A stretch of 47,656 nt of DNA from an uncultured Dorea sp. (GCA_910589275.1 CAJUTH010000029.1:380-48035); one strand, 5' to 3'; positions 1 to 7,630 are shown, numbered from the stretch's first letter. Notes: generated by a model not told the origin, from the sequence alone. A program made the numbers and translations.

Positions 1-130
1 TTATATGGCGGGTATCACTCTGGCAGAGTATATCCGAAGAAGAAAAATGTCGTCCGTGAGAAACGAGGGAGTATCCGTGAAATCTTTTTCCCCCATTGTG
101 TTTAGAATTGCGAGCAGGTGCCGATTATGA
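1..130 (+). pseudogene. AraC/GyrI-type regulator remnant, cut by window edge
   Basis: The plus-strand frame open from base 2 to the TGA at 128-130 reads AGITLAEYIRRRKMSS, which is the segment between the two helix-turn-helix motifs of AraC regulators that carry a C-terminal GyrI-like effector domain. It runs straight into VRNEGVSVKSFSPIVF, which resembles the linker just before the GyrI-like domain. About 50 residues holding the second helix-turn-helix are missing between the two, so this appears to be an internal deletion. After the TGA another frame stays open to about 183 but is not recognisable. The gene starts left of the window. It converges on the alkylation repair gene. It is surely non-functional as a regulator. 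The family call rests on remembered motif shape. Confidence 0.5.
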
Positions 131-172
131 GTAAGCCGGAAACATTGATTGAAGCAAAAAATTTGCAAGTAA

Positions 173-847
173 TTACATTTGCATAAGCATATTTCTTGTT
201 TCTTTATCAAACTTTTCGAGAGCATAACGATATGCAACTCGCGGCATTTTTTTGCAATTTTTTATCAAGTATTCTTTTACGCAACTGGGATTTATTTGCG
301 ATAAGGCTTTCAACATCCAACCATATCCTTTTAAAACTAAATCATGTGAATCCGACATTAAACGATCTGATATTGCAAATGGCTCCATTCCTTCATAATC
401 GTTTTTCATTATAGCAGGTATCAGGATAACTGCAGAAGCCCTTCTTACCCAAAAATCATTATCCTCCGTCCATGCGATTATCTTCACAAATAATGATTTC
501 TTTTGCCTTATCAGCTCTCCGAATGCGTGTGTGCAAAAATCATCACAGTCGCCCCATCCCCTTACATAATCTTTCAGCCAGTGATAAAAAATATCGTAAG
601 TTGATTCGTTATAATGATTTTTCATTCGATATGCAAAATCAAACGCAATTACTCCCAATGCCCATGAGTGTTCATTTAACAGTTCTTCGCACAGGATAAA
701 AACATTTTCAATGCTTTTATCTTCAATTTGACGGAATAATTTAGATGATAATTTTCGCACATCTCCTGTGATGATATGTCTTCCACAGGGAGTGTTTTCT
801 TCCAACTCTTTAATCTTCCCAATCGCTTCTTCGACAATTTTATCCAT
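173..847 (-). CDS. DNA alkylation repair protein, AlkD-like (HEAT-like repeats)
   Basis: This 224-aa protein is all-helical with HEAT-like repeat character. It belongs to the AlkD/AlkC-type DNA glycosylases that excise alkylated purines such as 3- and 7-methyl bases in the cytoplasm. The family's aromatic/acidic stretch is visible around residues 98-103 (WGDCDD), and the signature FWVRRASAV lies at about 132-140. Length fits the family. The ATG at 847 has AGGAG about 7 bp upstream. It starts 12 bp after the end of the broken glyoxalase gene, so the two were probably one transcript. Codon use is AT-rich like its surroundings and unlike the GC-richer genes beyond 1928, which suggests a separate origin. 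Substrate is inferred from family. Confidence 0.8.
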   Translation of the reverse strand: MDKIVEEAIGKIKELEENTPCGRHIITGDVRKLSSKLFRQIEDKSIENVFILCEELLNEHSWALGVIAFDFAYRMKNHYNESTYDIFYHWLKDYVRGWGDCDDFCTHAFGELIRQKKSLFVKIIAWTEDNDFWVRRASAVILIPAIMKNDYEGMEPFAISDRLMSDSHDLVLKGYGWMLKALSQINPSCVKEYLIKNCKKMPRVAYRYALEKFDKETRNMLMQM

Positions 848-859
848 TTGATGCTCCTG

Positions 860-1300
860 TCATAGTTCTTCTGCATAACTGCCTGTAATCTCGATGGGAT
901 TCCCGTCAGGATCCATAAATGTAAAGTACCAATATGGTGAAAAAACATTTATAAATCGAATTTCAGTCATCTGCGCTGCAATACCCAATTATTTTATCCT
1001 ATCATATTCTGCCTTTAAATCTTCAACTCCTAAGTTAATAAATACCTTATGGGTATTTATATTATCCGCAATTTCACTCTGATTATCGTATATCTCCCAA
1101 TATTCGCCTTTAGTTACTACTTGACTAGGGTTTTCACTGTCATAATAACCATTCATGAGACAGAGGTTCAGCCCTTTATTATTAAATTGGGCGAAACGCT
1201 TTCCGTTAGCGGCGGTTACTTTCATATCAAATACCTTCTCATAAAATGAAACAGATTTATCAAAGTCCCTAACAATTAAATAAATTGAACCATATCGCAT
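860..1300 (-). pseudogene. Glyoxalase/VOC-family protein interrupted by in-frame TAA
   Basis: The frame starts at the ATG at 1300, with GGAGG 7 bp upstream, and encodes a VOC (vicinal oxygen chelate) protein: YLIVRDFDKSVSFYEKVF at the N-terminus and YFTFMDPDGNPIEITGS near the C-terminus. A TAA at 991-989, after residue 103, interrupts it. The same frame continues without shift for 42 more codons to TGA at 862-860, giving a full-length family member of about 146 residues. One base change (AAA or GAA to TAA) explains the lesion. VOC proteins of this type act in antibiotic or aldehyde resistance, but the substrate cannot be read from sequence. The truncated product would lack the second half-site metal ligand (Glu of PIEITG), so it is probably inactive unless the stop is read through. 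Confidence 0.8.
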
Positions 1301-1927
1301 TGATGTTCCTCCATTATTCCAATTCGTACTTTATTGTCTATAGGAAGTTTCTCTTCCCTGTATTCTCATATACTTATATTTCATATTATTATGTCCCCCA
1401 ATTCAAAGTAAAGTATATCATAAACCAGCTATCTTGTATACAAAAAATCTATTGGCTAAATCCAAAAATATGGCATTATACTATTAGTGGTCAGTCCTAC
1501 CGCAAAGTGGACTGCTAAAAGGGTAAAGCAGGATATATCCGTCAAAAGTGGTAACATCAATGCTGTTGTGGTACATATTGTATTCGGCTATATGAATTTC
1601 ATATTTTATCAGCCCTTTGCTAAATCAATTTTCGCGCCGTCCAATTATGTATCCAGTGGATTTGTAAGCTTAAAAAGCACAATGTCTGCGTGGAAGGCGG
1701 CAAGTTCCCTGCTGCTATGTTGGTAAAGGAACTGAAAGCAGGAGCATTGGATGGCCGGAGGTGGTATTGCAAGGAAAGCCCTGTGATGGAAGTGCTGCCA
1801 GAAAAAGCAAACGCTTATGATGACGCCCTTCCGCCGAAAGAACATAAATACACGCCCACACAGGAAGAATTTTATATCTTGAGCCATTCTTTTGTGGAAT
1901 GATGCAGCCAGATTTCTTGGGGAATAT
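1301..1927. other. Gene-poor AT-rich stretch with unrecognised coding remnants
   Basis: No complete gene is visible. Two short open stretches have protein-like composition. On the minus strand 1624-1484 (46 codons) contains EYNMYHNSIDVTTFDGYIL. On the plus strand 1624-1902 stays open and ends KYTPTQEEFYILSHSFVE. Neither has a convincing start or ribosome binding site. Their style recalls small accessory proteins of integrative elements, but I cannot name a family. The region reads as a decayed mobile-element scar. This is inference from the lack of starts and the neighbouring pseudogenes. Confidence 0.35.
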
Positions 1928-3040
1928 TTATCCAAACCGGCAGGCCGCCGTAGTCCCTTCTTCCTCAGAAGACCGATAGGATAGCTTCCATCCGTGCGCC
2001 AGTGCGATCTCCCGGCAGATCTGGATCCCATATCCATGCCTTCCCCACCGGGTTCCCACAAGCTCCTGCCCTCTGTTAACAGCCTTCAGAAGCCTCTGTT
2101 CCATCGTTTTCCCATCGTTCCAGACATAAATTCCTGTCTCGTCCGCCGTTATCCTGACCCTCTCTCCGGCGTTCCAAGCGTTAGCGGTCAGATTTTCTAA
2201 GAGGCAGGCGATTAACGTCTCGTCGCCGTTTATCATATCGATACGGCAATCTGTCTGGATATCCGGGTACTTCTCTTCAAGCTGTCCGACGAGTTTCTTT
2301 AAGCTGACCCGCCCGGTTCCTACCGCCCCTTCCTTCACATTTCCCATGATCAGCAGCTTTTCCGTAACATCCTCCAGACTTTTTGCGCTGTCTATGATCT
2401 GCTTAGCGGCAAAAAGCAAATCCTCCTCCCCAAGCTTCCCCATCATGATATATTCCGCATAGCCCCGAATCCCGGTAAGTGGCGTTCTGAGTTCATGAGC
2501 GATCTGGTTTACCGGACGGTTAATCCGCCGCATTGTATAATACAGGAATATACCAATCATTCCGGAAAATATCAGACCGGCCGCGGCAAATATCCACATC
2601 CGTTTCCGCCGCGCCTGCGACAGGTCTTTTAAGTTCTGCGCATAGACGACCTCTACTATACCGCCCCTCACGTCCCGCTCCTGCCGGATGATCAGATAGC
2701 GTTCCTTCTTCCATGTCTTAATCTGTACATTCTTCCCTTTTTCAAACGCTCCCGGCAGGTGATCCACCGCAGTATAGGCGTCCACCCGCACTCTGATCTT
2801 GGCGCCTGCCTCAAGGTGCTTCTCCGCCATATTCTGAAGGTTCATCGACATGCGGTTTAGTTCCTCGTCCTTAAGCCCGGCCGCAAGGTAAAAGATACTT
2901 TCCTCGTTATTTCTTGCATGCCTCACCCACTGCTGCGTCTCGTTTTGTGAAATATACCCCTCCAAAAACAGAAGGCCGCCGTAAATCACAATCAGGAACA
3001 GGGCATAGACTGACAGAAAATTTTTCTTCCATATCTGCAT
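1928..3040 (-). CDS. Sensor histidine kinase
   Basis: This 370-aa membrane kinase pairs with the response regulator immediately upstream. Layout: an N-terminal membrane segment at about residues 7-30, an extracytoplasmic sensor of roughly 115 residues, a second membrane segment at about 148-168, then HisKA with the phospho-acceptor His182 in the H-box AHELRTPLTG. A GHKL ATPase domain follows, with N-box LLENLTANAWNA. The G1 region reads VWNDGK instead of a clean DxGxG, and the G2 region is GRHGYGIQI, so the ATP lid is divergent. I chose the ATG at 3040 because GGAGT lies 7 bp upstream and it follows the regulator's stop by 1 bp. A longer frame upstream would overlap the regulator out of register. 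The signal is unknown. Confidence 0.88.
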   Translation of the reverse strand: MQIWKKNFLSVYALFLIVIYGGLLFLEGYISQNETQQWVRHARNNEESIFYLAAGLKDEELNRMSMNLQNMAEKHLEAGAKIRVRVDAYTAVDHLPGAFEKGKNVQIKTWKKERYLIIRQERDVRGGIVEVVYAQNLKDLSQARRKRMWIFAAAGLIFSGMIGIFLYYTMRRINRPVNQIAHELRTPLTGIRGYAEYIMMGKLGEEDLLFAAKQIIDSAKSLEDVTEKLLIMGNVKEGAVGTGRVSLKKLVGQLEEKYPDIQTDCRIDMINGDETLIACLLENLTANAWNAGERVRITADETGIYVWNDGKTMEQRLLKAVNRGQELVGTRWGRHGYGIQICREIALAHGWKLSYRSSEEEGTTAACRFG

Positions 3041-3041
3041 C

Positions 3042-3701
3042 TTATAACTCCAATCGGTAACCGTATTTAAAAATCGTCTTAATATCCCGCTCCATTCCAA
3101 GTTTCTTTCGGATTCTCTGGATATGAACGTCCACCGTCCGGCCGTCTCCGTAAAAATCTCTGCCCCATGCAAGGTCAAGGAGCCGGTCTCTGGAAAGAGC
3201 GATATTTTTATTGGCAAGGAGAACCTTTAAGAGTTCATATTCCCGGTTCGTAAGTTCCACCGGGACTCCCGCCTTCCTCACAACCGCTCCCGCAAGGTCT
3301 ATCTCCACATCCCGGATATGGTAAATACTCTGCTCCCTGTGAAACCGCCGCAGCACCACATTGATTCTTGCAAGCAGCTCCTCCATCGCAAAGGGCTTCA
3401 CGATATAATCCTCCGCCCCGCCTTTCAGTCCTTTTACCCGGTCCGGGACTTCATCCCTCGCCGTTACACAGATCACCGGGGTATCCGCGTAATCCTGCGA
3501 AATCCGCTTCATCAGGGTAAATCCGTCCATATCCGGAAGCCCGATATCCAGAAGAATCAGGTCGATATTCGTTTTTTCAAGCACTGACAGGGCTTCCCGG
3601 CCTGTAAAAGCCGTAAGCCCTCTGTGTCCCGTCATAGCTATCGTCCTGCGGATGAGTTCGCTGATTCTCCCGTCATCCTCTACAATTAATATATCTGCCA
3701 C
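3042..3701 (-). CDS. OmpR/PhoB-family response regulator
   Basis: A 219-aa two-domain regulator. The receiver domain (about 1-115) has the acidic pair E8/D9/D10, phospho-acceptor D52 in LLDIGLPDMDG, switch T80 and K102 (IVKPF). A winged-helix trans_reg_C domain follows, with ELTNREYELLKVLL, the DNA-recognition stretch DGRTVDVHIQRIRKKL, and the terminal FKYGYRLEL. It sits between an exported protein gene (6 bp upstream) and the kinase (1 bp downstream), so one mRNA and translational coupling are likely. Targets are unknown, but the exported protein in the same operon and the operon itself are the natural candidates. Confidence 0.93.
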   Translation of the reverse strand: MADILIVEDDGRISELIRRTIAMTGHRGLTAFTGREALSVLEKTNIDLILLDIGLPDMDGFTLMKRISQDYADTPVICVTARDEVPDRVKGLKGGAEDYIVKPFAMEELLARINVVLRRFHREQSIYHIRDVEIDLAGAVVRKAGVPVELTNREYELLKVLLANKNIALSRDRLLDLAWGRDFYGDGRTVDVHIQRIRKKLGMERDIKTIFKYGYRLEL

Positions 3702-3707
3702 AATTTT

Positions 3708-4313
3708 TTACCCCTTTGGATGGTCGGAGGTTTCATAAGCCTTCTCCCCGATCTGGATTAATTGTTCCGCCGTCAGATCTGAAATGACCGTTCCATGGGG
3801 ATCGATCCCAAATTCTTTGCACATGCTCTCTATCACGGCTTTTCCATCGCCAAACGCATAGACCTCGCAAATATAGATTTCCAGCGAAGAAATTCCCATC
3901 GCTTCCTCTCCATCTTCCGCATCCTCCGCAAGCAGCGGACAGTCTCCCATATCCTTTGCAAGCCACAAGGCTTCCTCGTAATTGTACATTTCCTTCGTCA
4001 CATCTTTGGCAAGAAATGTGTCATAGTCAAGGCCGTATCTGCCGCAGACCTTCCGTACGATTTCTTCGTCGGCAGCCGCCTCTTTATACAACTGATCCCC
4101 ATATAGCTGATACCTCATATTCGCATAATCAGAAGCGAACGTGCCGTCTTTGTCAGTCTGCCCCTCTGCCATCTCTTCATCCGCCGCACGGACTGCCATA
4201 TCCTCTATATGGCCTCTCGACCAGCCGATTCCCATCATCATGCCAGCCGCCATACAAACCGCCATCCCGGCAGCCGTCAGTAATACCCTGTACCTTTTCC
4301 ATGTTGTCTTCAT
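3708..4313 (-). CDS. Exported/membrane-anchored protein of unknown function
   Basis: A 201-aa protein with a basic N-terminus followed by a hydrophobic stretch at about residues 9-31 (LLTAAGMAVCMAAG), acting as a signal anchor or signal peptide. The remainder is acidic, helical and soluble, with no family I recognise. The internal Cys near residue 20 is not in a convincing lipobox. The ATG at 4313 has GGAAAGGAG upstream. It is the first gene of a three-gene unit with the response regulator and sensor kinase, so it may be a signal-modulating or ligand-binding partner of the kinase, or an output. That role is inference from position only. Confidence 0.7.
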   Translation of the reverse strand: MKTTWKRYRVLLTAAGMAVCMAAGMMMGIGWSRGHIEDMAVRAADEEMAEGQTDKDGTFASDYANMRYQLYGDQLYKEAAADEEIVRKVCGRYGLDYDTFLAKDVTKEMYNYEEALWLAKDMGDCPLLAEDAEDGEEAMGISSLEIYICEVYAFGDGKAVIESMCKEFGIDPHGTVISDLTAEQLIQIGEKAYETSDHPKG

Positions 4314-4466
4314 ATTCTCTGCTCCTTTCCTGCATACCCCGGTACGGCTTTCCTCTGCTGCGATTGCATCATAGCTTTTTTAAACCATACCTTATTTTTG
4401 TTTTACAGCCTTATCATATACCGCTGTTATTGCAGAGTTATTACAGGATACCTTCCGTGTACAAAA

Positions 4467-4541
4467 AATTTTCGGCAAAACACTTGGGGTGGGCGGCAGC
4501 GGCTTCCAGACAGCCCGCGCCAACTGCTTCGCCGAAAATTT
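4467..4541 (-). terminator. Long imperfect stem-loop downstream of rluF
   Basis: Arms of about 26 nt pair across an 18-nt loop: TTTTCGGC-x-AA-x-CA-x-TTGG...GGGC on one side and its complement on the other, with about five mismatches. On the minus strand the hairpin starts 3 bp after the rluF stop and is followed by a run of T, so it can act as an intrinsic terminator. Its length and internal GC block are more like a small mobile hairpin element than a plain terminator. Confidence 0.6.
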
Positions 4542-4543
4542 CT

Positions 4544-5317
4544 TCAAGATTTCCCAATTTCCCGGTATAGTTCCTCCAGTTCTTTCTCTGTCAGCTTTCT
4601 GTATTCCCCGGTTTTCAGGTTCCCCAGTTCGATATTCATAATCCGCACCCGCTTCAATTCCCGCACCTGATAGCCAAATGCTTCGCACATCCGCCGGATC
4701 TGACGGTTCAGCCCCTGTGTCAGGATGATGCGGAATTTGTATTTGCCGATCTGCTCCGTCCTGCACGGCCTCGTCACCTCGTCAAGCCCCTTTTCCCGGT
4801 CTACAAGATGTACGCCCTCCGCCATCCCTTTCAGGAATGCATCCGTGATCGGTTTATTCACGGTTACCTTGTATTCCTTTTCATGGCAGTTTTTCGCCCG
4901 CATGATCTGATTGATCAAATCTCCGCTGTTCGTCATAAGAAGCAGTCCTTCCGAGTCCTTATCCAGCCGCCCCGCATAGGTAACCCGGACAGGGTATTTC
5001 AAGAACCGGATAATATTATTCTTTATCCGCATATCTTCCGTACAGACCACTCCTGCAGGCTTGTTCAGAGCAAGCACCACCAGCTCGTTTCTGCCACCTA
5101 CCGTTTTCTTTCCCACAGTCACCCGCTGCCCCGGCCGAACCTTCATGCCGCAGGATGCGCGTACGCCGTCAACGCAGACCTTTCCCGACTCGATCAGCCG
5201 ATCCGCCTCTCTCCGGGAGCAGACCCCTGCGTCGCTGAGATATTTATTCAGGCGGACAGACTTCTTCCCCTGACTGTATTCTTCTGTAATCTTATCCTTC
5301 CTGATCCGTTCCCGCAT
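4544..5317 (-). CDS. rluF: 23S rRNA pseudouridine synthase, RluF/RsuA family
   Basis: This 257-aa enzyme isomerises a specific uridine of ribosomal RNA to pseudouridine. An N-terminal S4 RNA-binding domain (about residues 20-70, RLNKYLSDAGVCSRREAD) is followed by the RsuA-type catalytic domain. The catalytic aspartate is D119 in AGRLDKDSEGLLLMTN. Further family signatures are LNKPAGVVCT near 85 and LTQGLNRQIRRMCEAFGY near 198-216, the latter typical of the RluF branch (23S U2604 in E. coli). The ATG at 5317 follows GGAGAAGAGG. It is a single-gene unit closed by the long hairpin just downstream. The exact target nucleotide is inferred from family. Confidence 0.88.
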   Translation of the reverse strand: MRERIRKDKITEEYSQGKKSVRLNKYLSDAGVCSRREADRLIESGKVCVDGVRASCGMKVRPGQRVTVGKKTVGGRNELVVLALNKPAGVVCTEDMRIKNNIIRFLKYPVRVTYAGRLDKDSEGLLLMTNSGDLINQIMRAKNCHEKEYKVTVNKPITDAFLKGMAEGVHLVDREKGLDEVTRPCRTEQIGKYKFRIILTQGLNRQIRRMCEAFGYQVRELKRVRIMNIELGNLKTGEYRKLTEKELEELYREIGKS

Positions 5318-5413
5318 CCTCTTCTCCTTTAACTTCTTTTAGTATAATATTTCCTTTCCTCAAAGTCAATTTACCGCTTTCCTTTTTAGGTGACATATGC
5401 TATACTGGATATT

Positions 5414-5541
5414 GTTCACACAGTACTTTGCATTTACTGCAAAGTACGTAAGAAAGTGATTCAGGTGTGAGCAAATCCCATTCGCGAAGCGAATTCTCAA
5501 TGGATTTGTGAAGGTTGCTGTAAACGAAGTGAACAGTAACC
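5414..5541. repeat. Cluster of three hairpin repeats
   Basis: Three inverted repeats stand head to tail. At 5423-5447 GTACTTTGCA and TGCAAAGTAC flank a 5-nt loop, nested inside a GTTCACAC/GTGTGAGC pair that closes at about 5472. At 5473-5507 AAATCC...GGATTT encloses ATTCGC-GAA-GCGAAT. At 5513-5541 GGTTGCTGT and ACAGTAACC flank an 11-nt loop. The last one is a member of a family also present at 23316-23342 and 30232-30258. The cluster lies between divergent genes (rluF and the DUF5721-like gene) and encodes no protein. Confidence 0.75.
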
Positions 5542-5588
5542 TATACTGATCTCGAACCTTGCGGCAATACACAATTAAGGAGCGTTTT

Positions 5589-6083
5589 ATGATCAGCCTT
5601 TTATTAGATACCAAGCACTGCATGTCAGAGCTTCTCTTACGGAACACATTTGATCATTTCCTTTTCATCGAAGGAGAGATCACCACTTATAACAAGTTCA
5701 CCATAGACGGATATATCCGCAAAGAATTTTACGGCGATAACGGCCCGGAAACCGCCCCGGCCGAGACCCACAGTACATGGGACAGGCTTCGCGATTTCTG
5801 CTTTTCCATTATCAAGGGCAAACAGACGCCTTTAAATTTCCGGTTCATTTTTTCCCTGCCAAAGTCGGAGACAGACAGGCTGATCGCAGATAAACAGTTA
5901 GATTTCCAGCCGGATACCGTGCAGGGGCTTTACCTGAATTTCAAATACGACGGCTCTGTGCTTGCCTGCACCAGCGGTACGTCGCTGAATACCTTCACGC
6001 TGGACAAGTCGTTAGAACACGCCTTTGACAAGTGGATCTGCGAATTTTTCTCAGCCCATGGCATTAACTGGAATATGCAGTAG
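5589..6083 (+). CDS. DUF5721-like protein of unknown function
   Basis: A 164-aa soluble protein with no signal peptide. Its opening (MISLLLDTKHCMSELLLRNT, then EGEITTYNKFTIDG) matches my memory of DUF5721, a Lachnospiraceae-enriched family without known function. I start it at the ATG at 5589 because AAGGAG lies 6 bp upstream; an earlier in-frame start at 5559 has no ribosome binding site. It is one of only two intact plus-strand genes in the window and is transcribed alone, closed by a hairpin at 6093-6122. The domain name is from memory and the role is unknown. Confidence 0.72.
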   Translation: MISLLLDTKHCMSELLLRNTFDHFLFIEGEITTYNKFTIDGYIRKEFYGDNGPETAPAETHSTWDRLRDFCFSIIKGKQTPLNFRFIFSLPKSETDRLIADKQLDFQPDTVQGLYLNFKYDGSVLACTSGTSLNTFTLDKSLEHAFDKWICEFFSAHGINWNMQ

Positions 6084-6092
6084 TATATCCGG

Positions 6093-6122
6093 ATGGTATA
6101 TTTAACGTACCATAATTTTTTC
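6093..6122 (+). terminator. Intrinsic terminator of the DUF5721-like gene
   Basis: ATGGTA and TACCAT form a stem with a 9-nt loop, followed by AATTTTTTC on the plus strand, 10 bp after the stop codon. Confidence 0.75.
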
Positions 6123-6123
6123 T

Positions 6124-6151
6124 TTGTGAATTTTAAAAGACAACATAATAT
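6124..6151 (+). promoter_or_regulatory. Candidate promoter of the toxin mRNA
   Basis: TTGTGA (6124-6129), a 16-bp spacer and TAATAT (6146-6151) lie just after the upstream terminator. The resulting leader of about 60 nt contains a GC hairpin (GCCGG...CGGC near 6165-6183) before the toxin ribosome binding site. Confidence 0.5.
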
Positions 6152-6219
6152 ACTTACCCGGGTAGCCGGGAGGGCGTGCGGCCATTCTGTTCCGAGTTCT
6201 GCTGGAAGGAGTGGTGCTT

Positions 6220-6300
6220 ATGACTACATATGAAGAATTCATGGTTATACTGACAATCGGGCTTTTGATTGTTGCAATTCTGAATTTGAAAAATAAGTAA
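6220..6300 (+). CDS. Holin-like type I toxin, 26 aa
   Basis: A 26-residue peptide beginning MTTYEEFMVILTIG, then one hydrophobic membrane segment (residues 8-22) and the basic tail LKNK. This is the architecture of the 'putative holin-like toxin' peptides related to B. subtilis TxpA/BsrG, which insert in the membrane and are silenced by an antisense RNA. The ribosome binding site GGAAGGAG lies 8 bp before the ATG. Downstream, GCCGCCCTGC...GATTAGGCGAC and a hairpin at 6352-6384 follow the usual layout of such loci. The 3' half is overlapped by a convergent antisense promoter. The gene is easily missed because of its size. Toxicity is inferred from the family. Confidence 0.75.
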   Translation: MTTYEEFMVILTIGLLIVAILNLKNK

Positions 6301-6351
6301 GCCGCCCTGCTCTCTGGTAAAGATTAGGCGACTCACTTAGCGTTATAATCC

Positions 6352-6384
6352 GCCGGGACGGATAGGCTCTATCTATCTTCCGGC
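6352..6384 (+). terminator. Two-part hairpin ending the toxin mRNA
   Basis: GCCGG (6352-6356) pairs with CCGGC (6380-6384), and GATAG (6361-6365) pairs with CTATC (6373-6377). TGTTCTGTT follows. It lies 51 bp after the toxin stop, as in other holin-like toxin loci. Confidence 0.6.
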
Positions 6385-6399
6385 TGTTCTGTTAAGTAT

Positions 6400-6427
6400 A
6401 TTATAGCAATTATACAAGATATGTCAA
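6400..6427 (-). promoter_or_regulatory. Strong antisense promoter
   Basis: On the minus strand TTGACA (6427-6422), a 16-bp spacer and TATAAT (6405-6400) are both perfect consensus hexamers. No open reading frame follows on this strand before the toxin region, so its product must be an RNA antisense to the toxin transcript. Confidence 0.8.
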
Positions 6428-6514
6428 ATTCTTTTCACGCCCTTCTTTTCACGCCCTTCTTAGTACATCGAAAATAAGTTTTGGATGTACTAGCTGATAT
6501 ATCATCTATCTGCA

Positions 6515-7630
6515 CTAATATAAACTCCGGTAAATCTCCTCCATCTGCCCCGCATCAAATTTCACATAGCTCTGGTTTAAGAGTCTCTGCTGGCTCTCCT
6601 TTACGCTCTCGGCAAAACTCCTGATCTCCTCCGGTTTCATTCCGTATTCCCGGAGTTTTTTTCTGGCTATCATCTGATCCAGCAAATGCTCCAGCTCCGT
6701 ATATACCTGTTCTTCCCTACATCCAAGGAGCTCCGCTAAAAAGAGATTCACTTCCTGTAATATTCCATCCGGATTAAGCTTCCGATAGGTTTTGAACACC
6801 GCTGTCAAAAACTGGTAATTGGCCTCCCCATGGGTCACATGGTACACGCCGCTTAAGGGATAAGACATCGCATGTACCGCGCCGGTTCCCGCATTGCCAA
6901 AGGCGATCCCCGCCAGATTGCTCGCCGTCAGGAACTCATCCAGCAGCCGAAGGCGATACTCTGCTCCATGCTCTAGAATCTTTCGGAACCCTGTCACGAT
7001 CATTTCCATTGCCTGCCTGCTAAACATCCGGGTGTACTGGTTCGCCCTTGGCGACACATAGGACTCTATGGCGTGGATAAACGCGTCGATGGCGCTGGTC
7101 ACAAAAAAGGAATAGGGCAGTTCTGTTAGAAGCTCCGGAATCAACACGGCATCCTCCGCGTATATGCTGTCGTCCGCCAGTCCCAGCTTACTGTGAATGC
7201 TGGTAAGTTCTGCAATTGAGACATTGGACACTTCGGATCCCGCCCCGCAGGTCGTGGGCACCGCAATCAATGTATGAGCCTTCTTAAGCGGAACCTCCCG
7301 CTTATAGATCTGTTCCGCCGTATACCTGCCCTCCAGCACAAGGATTTTCGCCATATCTATGACCGCTCCGCCTCCAATCGCAATAATCCGCCCGCAGCCG
7401 GTCTTTCTAAAATCAGAAAGCAATGCGTCGATCATCAGATCCGTCGGCTCTCCCATCCCGTATTTGCTCTTGTATTCCACATGGGCTTCTAATGCAAGAG
7501 GTGCGAAATACGTCTCATAAACACTTCTGCCGGCAAGGATAAAATCATCTTTTCCAATCTGATATTCCTCTGCGAACGCTTTTGCGCTGTCAAATTTCTG
7601 AACTCTTGTTTTCTACTGAAATAGTTTCAT
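6515..7630 (-). pseudogene. Iron-containing alcohol dehydrogenase with amber stop at codon 6
   Basis: The frame from ATG at 7630 reads MKLFQ, then TAG (7615-7613), then KTRVQKFDSAKAFAEEY and on without shift to 6515. Without the TAG it is a 371-aa group III alcohol dehydrogenase of the 4-hydroxybutyrate dehydrogenase type, which is the normal family length. The NAD loop (AIGGGAVIDMAK) and the metal ligands (SAIDAFIHAIES, GAVHAMSYPL, VTHGEAN) are intact. The next start in frame is a GTG at 7480, which would remove about 50 residues of the nucleotide-binding domain. The start overlaps the OsmC-like gene by 41 bp. Either a recent nonsense allele, stop readthrough, or a sequencing error; I favour the first. 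Confidence 0.75.

Larger units (their letters stand above)
6200..6393 (-). ncRNA. Predicted antisense antitoxin RNA
   Basis: The consensus minus-strand promoter at 6427-6400 would start transcription near 6393 and run leftward through the toxin terminator and coding region. The start is estimated from the -10 box. The 3' end is not visible and the left boundary given is arbitrary. Pairing with the 3' half of the toxin mRNA is the known mechanism of TxpA/RatA-type systems. Confidence 0.55.

Noticed and set aside
1690..1902. Small plus-strand gene of 70 codons
   Set aside because: GTG start without ribosome binding site and no recognised family; listed only as a remnant.
3956..4570. A 204-codon plus-strand open frame opposite the exported protein and rluF end
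   Set aside because: It runs antisense to a well-supported gene, is Ser/Pro/Arg-biased as expected of a shadow frame, and crosses the terminator hairpin.
5559..5588. Upstream start for the DUF5721-like gene
   Set aside because: The ATG at 5589 has AAGGAG at proper distance, while the earlier one lies next to the hairpin repeats without a site.
7590..7612. RF2-like +1 frameshift joining the OsmC-like and alcohol dehydrogenase frames at ATT-TGA-C
   Set aside because: An ATG at 7630 gives the dehydrogenase its own start and exact family length with a single amber codon, which is simpler; no stimulatory element is seen.
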